Translations under genes and position numbers: made by a program
Shown here: in pieces, positions 56,901 through 64,000 of the stretch
Position numbering within the stretch: the stretch's first letter is position 1
Layout: every line of letters starts with the position of its first letter
Notes under the pieces: model-generated
What the model was told of the DNA's origin: nothing
The model's database searches: none
What the model saw: only the letters and a program-made list of their open reading frames with translations
Origin: Trichostrongylus colubriformis
Taxonomy: Eukaryota; Nematoda; Chromadorea; Rhabditida; Trichostrongylidae
Assembly (NCBI GenBank): GCA_963978905.1
Contig: OZ022260.1
Location: 37,961,326 to 38,025,325 of the forward strand
Length of the DNA: 64,000 nt
Direction of reading: 5' to 3'

Positions 56901-59124
56901 TGATCGTGCACTTTCCCTCGGGAATAATAATTCTCTGTTGAGAAGAGTACGGACCAGGACAGAAAGCAGGATCAAGCAGAGGTGAAAGAATTCTCCAAGA
57001 GGGTCGTATTTTAAGGGGTTGAAAATGAAAGTTGGTTTTTAAACGTTGTCTGGGAAACCCTTTGCACAATCACCTGTGGGCTTCGGATTCGGATGTGAGA
57101 CGATGCCAAGAAAAGGATCGTCAATCGATCGTCATGCCTACTGCTAGGTAGCATGCTATGATAATCGATTATTGACCCTTTTTAGCAAGACACTTCAGTA
57201 TCTTGAGTACAGGGGCAGGAAGGGTAGACCGAGGTGGGGGAAGATTTGGAGTAGCAACTTCCAAAAATTTCCTTCCGACACTAAGCTTGACCCTAAAATC
57301 GTACTTGCTAGGCTCTGTAAACATGAACGAGCATGCGCTATCCATACTTCAACTATTATTTCGGGTCCAATATGATTACCGCAATAGTAAGGAGGAGTCC
57401 TAGCTCAGCGGAAATAAAAAATCAGGGTCTTGCTGCGGGTGTTTTTTTACGGCCGAAACCGTTTGATTGTGTCAGATCGGGGGTGTGTACACTATGTCGA
57501 ATTCCGCGCGGCTCGGTGACGGCGTCGCGGACTTCTTTGCGCGTGATTGCGTACATACATTCCTTTTAGAGTTCCACACCCGAATTAATTATTTCTGAGT
57601 TACGATTGTTACCATGTGATGCTATCGTTTCTTTCACTTTCATGTCACTATTTTGTCTTCTCAGAGCAGAAAAGTTATTGTTTTTAGATAATGATGAGAT
57701 AAACAGCTATTTCTCAAAAATTCTTTCTCAAAACGCTGCGAGTGCGACGTCGCAAAGCGAAGATTCGACATAAGTGTACACATCCTCAGATCAGAAACCC
57801 CAGGCAATTAGTTGAAAGTCCCCACAAACCGACATGGCTGTCTACTACACTGATAGTAAGATATTAGCACACTTCGATAAACAACACCAACAACGAATAA
57901 ACAAAAATTAAAAAAGCCTCACATAAGACGAGCTCGAAGCGACTACAAAAACACTATGGTGGTGCAGGCGGCGGCTTGTGTGCAGTGTATGTATGTAGTA
58001 TGTGTGTGTGCAGAAATGCGTATTTTGAGTATGAGACTACTTTGCACAAAAGCCGCACGATCGCGGACAACGTTGCCGCATCTCCGGCCATGTGGCGCAG
58101 GCACCACCCTGCGCCCAGCTAGCACACAATGTGTCTCGGTCCGCACACAGTCGTGCCTGAAATGTAACTGTGTCAAGAAAGGAAAAGTACACCATGACGA
58201 ATTATTTTATAATTTAATTGCTAACAATAAACAAAACATGCAGTCACTGATTTGCCATAAATTATGATGACAACTAACATTACTGTGAATAAATCACTGG
58301 GAACATAGCCTTTACTCATCTTTATTTATTGATTAGATTGCGGAAGGTGCCGGTAACATCGCCGTGACATACACATCTTTCCACAACCCTTATCTTTCGT
58401 CTGTCTACAGGAACAAAAAGCGATGCCGGATATATGTATCAATGGAGATTACGGGTGTACAGGATCTTCCAAGGAACTCAACATAGACCTATAGACCCTC
58501 AACCATACGCCCACCTTCCCAAGGGTAAGAGCTACAAAAATTTGCAGGTTGCCCATTTTTGAAAAACTATGTACATGAATGTTCCACTGAAGGAAAATCC
58601 AAAAGTGTTCTAGACTTCTGGGTTTCACTTGAGATGCATTCCTTGAAATAAAAGTTCGGAAAAAGTTGGACAAGAGATGAGTTTCCAGGAGACTTGGCCG
58701 ATATGAAATTCGATTTTTGAGTTCTCAGTTCTCAAACTGAATATACGATATGAAAAGTTCTCAAACTTGCCCAAATCTTAGCATAAGAATGCTTTTTCTC
58801 CTGTATGTGTAGTTTTCCTTCCTGCATCTAGCAGTGGTGCATTCCAACATTTGAGGAAATTCAGAAAATTTGGGAACTCAACCAAATTCAATCAACCGAG
58901 TCTTCAAAAAGCCTGTTTTCTTTCCTTCATTAGCAAGCTTTACATGTGTGTTGCAAAAGGTTGTAATCCTTCATTCCTCTTGAAATTTATGTCATCCACT
59001 CATTGAAAGTAGGGGATCGTTTACTGATGGAAAATTGAAAGAGCGGATGTTTGGAGTTTTTGAGTAGGCCAGTTTCCTTTGTCGGTTTAGGATTTTCACA
59101 AAGGAAGAATTCAGGAATGGCACA
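53935..59124. other. Intergenic between CPA-1 and CPA-2
   Basis: The region upstream of the CPA-1 signal-peptide exon, so its promoter should lie near 53935-54300 on the minus strand; no TATA-like or other decisive element is visible. It also contains a SINE at 55228-55480. Frames at 54689-55009, 56746-57069 and 57943-58267 are open but show no recognised domain or splice pattern. Confidence 0.45.
55228..55480 (+). repeat. tRNA-derived SINE, diverged
   Basis: GGTGTAGTGATGAGTAGCGT (A-box-like) and GGGGATCAGACCCTGG (B-box-like), with a decayed body ending near GTGTAATGCGCAGCTCATCC, matching GAATGCGCGGCGCATCCCAG of the 61078 copy. Confidence 0.65.
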
Positions 59125-62100
59125 TCAACCCACCTGAGTATGACGTTGAGGAGCTCGTGCGACAGTTGGTATAGCCAGCGTTTGCGAGGCAATCACCTTC
59201 ACCGCCTCCCATGTTTCTCGAGCCGTTGGCATGATCTGATGAAAGCATCAAGTCCATTTTGTGAAAACTGTATGCAAACGGTATCAGTGAATACCTGATT
59301 TTCGGAGAGCAAAAATCCATCCCAAACTTGCTCTTCTGGTCGTAGCTCAAACAGATACGAATATTTTACATGTGCCTTGCCCTTAGCCCAATCCTCGGAG
59401 CCACCCGAAGCGGGATCTGAAAGGGGAGACGTGAGCTATTAGGGAAAGCAAAGTTATAAGTTCATTGGTTCGAAGGTTGCGCCACGCGGTCAAACTACAT
59501 GCTGAACTGTAGGCGCGATCAGAAGCGTTCCCGTCTTCAGGAAGCATGTAACTCTACTATAAAGGTGACATTTAATGCAGAGAGGAGGCTTACACAGAGT
59601 GTCCGCTCCTGTGCCAACCTTATAGTTGGTGCCAAACATCCGATGTAACTGTGATGAAGCGGTTAGAGCCGTTGACCTCTGAAACAATATTGTGAAGCAA
59701 AAAAAAATGTTCAAAAGCATTCCATTGACCAAGCAGTTATGTGGAAGACATTATCATCCTGCAGCAGATATCCAAATCCCGCCCATCTCAGAAGTCCCTC
59801 CCCTTACCGGTGTGGATCACTATTGAGAATGACTTATTACCATTCAGTAAAGCTGATGGTAATGTAGAGATTAGAGAAGGTATAAAATCCATCGGAACTG
59901 CTTTGTTTACACGTCCTATCATGAACTCGTAAAGACCCCGAAAATTCGTCCACTTGTCGCTCGAATTTTTCATTAGAAATATTTATCTCTTTCAGGTTCC
60001 AATGGATACAAACCTTCAATAAGAATTCGGAAATTCTTCCGACTCTAGGCGGGCTACTCTGTCTTTTTAGACGCTGCACCCACGTTCCTCAAGCGTCACT
60101 CCTATTGAAACCCCCTCCCCACCATGAGGGCGAATTTCATCATTATATTAGGTTGTTCCAAAAGTCTTGTAGTATTTTTTTCGATCATCACCTTTTATTT
60201 TTTTTCGTCCAACAAATAACAATTAGGCAACAACGTATTGACCATTGTTATCGGCAACACTCTGCTACTTTATAGGAAAATCGTTGATTCCCTTCTCCCA
60301 GATCTCTGGGTTCTGAGAGTCGAAGAAGTCAGCGATCGCCTTCGCAAGCAAGTAATAATCAACGAATTTTCTCTCGGCCAGGAAGGATTCGAGAGGATGG
60401 GTAAGGTGATAGCCAGAAGGGGCAATGTCGGGAGAGTACGGTGGGTGGGGCAGCACATCCCAGCCGAGCTCCTATAACTTAGCCAGGGTATTTTTCGCGA
60501 AATGGGAGCGGGCGTCGTCATGAAGAAGGGTGACCGCGGACTTTTCCGGCACTTTTCTCGAACAGCGACGGCGAGCTGCTGGAGCTGGTGGATGCATACG
60601 GTAGCGGTGACTGTCTCGCCTCGTACCGGCACCTTGCGGAAAAGCATTCCTTCCGCGTCCCAGAACCAGCACAGTCCCAAGCGTGGTTTGTCCTTCATGT
60701 CAATCTCGCCGTTGCTGAAGCTGATGAACCAGCTGCGCACGGTCTCCTAGCTCACACATCCCTTGCCCAATGCAGCGCTGATGGAGTGGCAAGCTTCCGT
60801 CGTTTTGGTGTCGCAAGACCACTCATAATAGATGACACCGCGAGTTGGGTGGGTATCGACAACGGGCATTGTAACTCTCTCCACCGGATCTGGTGGGTCA
60901 ATATATATTTTCCTAGAAAGCTTAGGGAACGTTCTACCATATTCCTGAACCGGCTGGACCTGGCTCGAAGAGAACAAGGGTTACTGGTTTTTTTTTGGAA
61001 AAATACTACAAGACTTTTGGAAAACCTAATATTATACAGCACAACTTTAGTACATAGTTATTGCTGTTATTTTTATGGGGTAAATAGTTCAGTGATAGCC
61101 GGCGCGTATTCGCATTTCCATGGTGCGGGGATCAAATCGTACATCAACGCCCGCCCAGGCCAACCAGTCCATTGACCCACTCGGGATAGGTGGATGCTAC
61201 AATACTCGTCTGGGACGACAACAGCACTGACTTGTATATCGACCGGCCCCCATAATTCTGTGGTAAGCCAAAACGCGTGCACTTTCTACCACGATTTTCA
61301 CTGGGACCAGAATGCGCGGCGCATCCCAGTAAGGCATTGATTAGCGCCAAAAAAATTCTCTATTCCTCTATTAGAAGAAAAATAACAATATCACTGAGTG
61401 AAGGAACAACCACCACGATCTAAACTGAAATAGAAATTCGACTCACCAAGTCATTCAAATCATTCGAATAGGTCCTGACTTGATGACCAAATGGATACAT
61501 TAGAATCTGTGAATAGGAGTGGAAAGTAAGGAATGTGTGAACTTTGTGACGCTGAAGAAAATCTCGTACAGCTGCCGTCTCTGGTTCGGAAAATGCGTAA
61601 GCGCCCTGAAATTAGGTAGTTTAACGATAGGTCCAGTTTTTGACCACTTCAATGTAGCAGCGGCGCCATAGGCGATTTTGGGAACGAGCCTCGCCTATGT
61701 GATCTGCAGCAAAATTTCTGTAGAAAAATGGGCATCCTTCCACTTAAAGGCACCGGGAGAGTAGAGGGGGAAAAGGGAACTGGGAATGCATGTTTTCCAA
61801 GGACAAGCGTTTCACTTTAGAAGAAGCAATGTGTGGCGAAACTCGCATTGAGAAAGCGCGGCTTGGGGTCTTATCACGATCCCGCAGCAGGGCGTGTCAT
61901 TCTGCAATTCATCAGGAGGGCGGGGAGAGCGGGACATAGTCCGCGGTGGCCTGATTTGGCCTCTAGCTCGTCTGCAGTCTATTCCCGGCTAGAAGTGAGG
62001 CAGAGGTGCGCGATAGAGCAAGGGGAAGGACTGAGTTCCTTTGTTCTCAGCCTACTGTTACACTGCTGAACATCCTTACTTTCATATTCCACAATCTGCC

Positions 62101-63714
62101 AAATTTATCCCTATCGGTGTCTTTGACGCGGACAGCCACACCCACTAGAAAGGTCTACTTTTTGAAATCGTGAAAATTGAGTAGTTTATAGTGATGCAAC
62201 TGAAAAAAGTTTAACATGGAAAGTATTTCCTTACTCTTCGCTCCCGGTTTCAAAATTACCTTGAAGGGAGTATGCCTTAACCGACGAGGCGAGCTTACGG
62301 CAGCATTTCGATTGCCACGCATTCCGTATTCCTTTCACACAATTCTGACAATGAGAAGCGGACAGTTTGGCCCCATGGGTGCCTTTCTCGCCCGATAAAC
62401 CACCAGAAAAAGTGACTTGTCTATCAAACGAGAGCAAAGCTCAACTACAGTAGCGCTCAAAAGTGTTCGCCCAAATCTTTTTTGTCATAACTTTTTTCTA
62501 CTTGACCAAATTTGACAAAATTTCAATATGTGGTGCCTGAACCTATTACTAACATTTCTTTCTGCTTGAGTGCCGCTTGACACTTTTCATGGTTTTTTAC
62601 AAGAATTTACTACAAGACCACCGAAAAAAGTAAAAGGCTTGGTCAAGAAAAACGGCTTTCTTTACAAAAACAAAACGAACAAGCCTCAGATAATATTAAT
62701 ATTTTGTAGAAAGACCACGACTTTTGATGACAGCGGCACAGCGGGACGGCATAGCGATGGCACTCCAAATAGGAATAATTAACTTAACCTTAATTCCTTG
62801 AGAACCTTAATTTAACCGCGTAACTTATACCGTTCAGCGCCAAAATAGTATATTCAGTATGCAGTGTCTCCAAGTACAACATACTAAAATTTCTCTTACA
62901 TCGGTCCAGTCGCAAAAAAGTTACAAGTGAAAAAAACCCAGGTGAAAGACCATTTCGCCGAAGACCTTTGAGCGCTGTATCTGGAAGGCGTTGGATGGTT
63001 TCAGCCCATAAACTGAAATAACGACCTGGTAAATCTCTGAGCATGGATCTGTCGACGATCCCACTTGACCGAAAAACCAATCAAAATTCCTGTTCAAATC
63101 CACACCTTGGCAGCAGGTAGTTTGTGGAGCGGTGAACAAACCTGAATATATAGAAATCTAGCAATTACTAATGATTATATCTCTTAAAGGAGTTGTCCAC
63201 GGAAATTGAGTTCTTCTGTTACCCATATATCCATGCCGTGTTCGTTAACTACAGGTCACATGCAAAGTTTCACGCTAAAAAGCAGGGCGGCAAATCAACA
63301 TTGAACCCGAAAATTTGGGCTGCGTTCTTCCCGCCGACAGCTGTTTAAAGGATGCTTGACGCGAATTCAGATGAGTTGCTCTTTTTCCAGTTTTCCAATC
63401 TCTGCTTTGGAATAAAGGGAAGTTTTCGGATCTAGTACACGGTTTTGAGAAAAATTAAAATCATGGCTATTCCGTGGACAATTTCTTGAAACATCGATGC
63501 AAATGCCCAAAGGGTTACATCCCGATAGGATCTTACCTGTGCTCTGTTGAATGCACCTTGGTGGACTACGATTTTTTCGCCAGAGACGGATCTCTGGGTC
63601 GTTACTGTTACGCGAATACTCATAACCATCTGGATTCAACAGCGGTACGATGTACCATTCCATTTGATCGACAAATTGTCGAACTTGTGGATCTTTGTCG
63701 TACTGTGTGACCAG
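59125..63714 (-). CDS. Zinc carboxypeptidase, M14A family, 5' truncated by window (CPA-2)
   Basis: Exons, 5' to 3': 63537-63714, 63026-63141, 61447-61605, 59594-59678, 59295-59416 and 59125-59235 (771 nt, 256 aa, stop TGA). All phases agree. The frame starts inside the catalytic domain (LVTQYDKDPQ..VPLLNPDGYEY) and keeps LWRKNR, VDLNRNFD, the PCSEIY motif, the zinc-ligand His in TFHSYSQ, the tyrosine of LYPASGGSEDW, and the catalytic Glu in FELRP. Signal peptide, propeptide and the first two zinc ligands (HxxE) must lie beyond 64000. As in CPA-1, Glu sits at the residue-255 position. Introns fall at different places from CPA-1. The last exon could instead be spliced at CAG|gtgggt after HTQ, which would replace the final two residues. 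Confidence 0.92.
60148..61029 (-). mobile_element. Internally deleted mariner element with transposase pseudogene
   Basis: 882 bp flanked by TA (60146-60147; 61030-61031), with about 33-bp terminal repeats (TTAGGTTGTTCCAAAAGTCT; the other end lacks one base). On the minus strand it encodes broken mariner transposase: an HTH region (EACHSISAALGKGCVS, an in-frame TAG, then ETVRSWF and KDKPRLG), a jump straight to the catalytic part, frameshifts, and HDDARSHFAKNTLAKL then HPPYSPDIAP. The region between HTH and catalytic core is missing. Lies in a CPA-2 intron, same strand. Confidence 0.9.
61078..61345 (+). repeat. tRNA-derived SINE, best head
   Basis: TAGTTCAGTGATAGCCGGCG is A-box-like and GGGGATCAAATC is B-box-like, about 40 nt apart. 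The body contains GGATAGGTGGATGCTACAAT and ends GCGCGGCGCATCCCAGTAAG. In a CPA-2 intron, opposite strand. Confidence 0.75.
62448..62977. mobile_element. Tc1-like non-autonomous element, about 530 bp
   Basis: CAGTAGCGCTCAAAAGTGTT after TA at the left; CGCCGAAGACCTTTGAGCGC then TG and TA at the right (a few bases lost). Interior matches 31021-31932 without its nested insert. Non-coding. In a CPA-2 intron. Confidence 0.85.
63186..63490. repeat. Foldback element relic
   Basis: AAAGGAGTTGTCCACGG, TGTTACCCATATATCCATG and GCAAAGTTTCACGCTAAAA match one arm of the 433-bp family. CCGTGGACAATTTCTTGA at 63473-63490 is the other end. Reduced by internal loss; in a CPA-2 intron. Confidence 0.65.
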
Positions 63715-63835
63715 CTGAAATGATACGTTGTTAGGTGACTGACGGTTTGTTTCCAAGCATCCATGTTCTTTCTAGTCCACTCCATGTAACAATCTCCACA
63801 CGATGCCCCCCCCCCCACTGCCATACAGTAGCGCT

Positions 63836-64000
63836 CAAAAGTCTTCGGCCAAAACTTTTTTGTCATAACTTTTTTTCTACTTGACCAAATTTGACAAAAT
63901 TTTAATATGTGGTGCCTGAACCTATTGCCAACATTTCCTACTACTTGAGCGCCGCTTGCCACTTTTCATGATTTTTTACAAGAATTTACTACAAGACCAC
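63836..64000. mobile_element. Tc1-like element, left part, cut by window end
   Basis: CAGTAGCGCTCAAAAGTCTT after TA (63834-63835), continuing GGCCAAAACTTTTTTGTCAT as in the other two copies; the right end lies beyond the window. Confidence 0.85.

Overview
This window looks like genomic DNA from a nematode, most likely a strongylid or hookworm-type clade V species. That is inferred from gene style, not from a database match. Genes are split into small exons (46-231 nt), with GT..AG introns and acceptors close to TTTCAG. The families present (M14 metallocarboxypeptidases and a DEG/ENaC channel) fit a nematode, and about four fifths of the DNA is non-coding and full of short inverted-repeat transposons and a tRNA-derived SINE. 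No prokaryotic feature, rRNA or intact tRNA gene was seen.

Left part, plus strand. Two small genes, each with only phase-0 introns, encode unrecognised polar/coiled-coil proteins: 5166-7004 (178 aa) and 11182-15565 (248 aa). After about 6.5 kb of repeats, a 13-exon gene at 22139-30747 encodes a roughly 503-aa DEG/ENaC (amiloride-sensitive-type) channel subunit. Every exon junction in my model joins in phase. Its introns hold mariner relics, a mariner MITE, and a 679-bp element made of two mariner 3' ends joined head to head.

Right part, minus strand. A secreted zinc carboxypeptidase gene (CPA-1 here) runs from 53934 down to about 34437. Its signal-peptide exon lies 11.2 kb upstream of the rest, across a GC-AG intron that holds a foldback element, SINEs, a tandem duplication and a 31-bp minisatellite. 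A second carboxypeptidase (CPA-2) occupies 63714-59125; its 5' half lies beyond the window. Both enzymes keep the catalytic residues visible in the window and carry Glu at the position equivalent to residue 255 of bovine CPA, which suggests a preference for basic C-terminal residues. Intron positions differ between the two, so they are not a recent tandem duplicate.

The rest is repeat landscape: three 412-433-bp near-perfect foldback elements, a Tc1-like non-autonomous family with 'CAGTAGCGCTC' ends (one copy carrying a nested insertion), several MITE families, an 84-bp perfect palindrome and microsatellites. The channel and the peptidases show no sign of working together. The two peptidases probably act as secreted digestive or processing exopeptidases. 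I found no convincing new multi-gene system; the most unusual observations are the repeat structures, the altered pore motif of the channel and the architecture of CPA-1.
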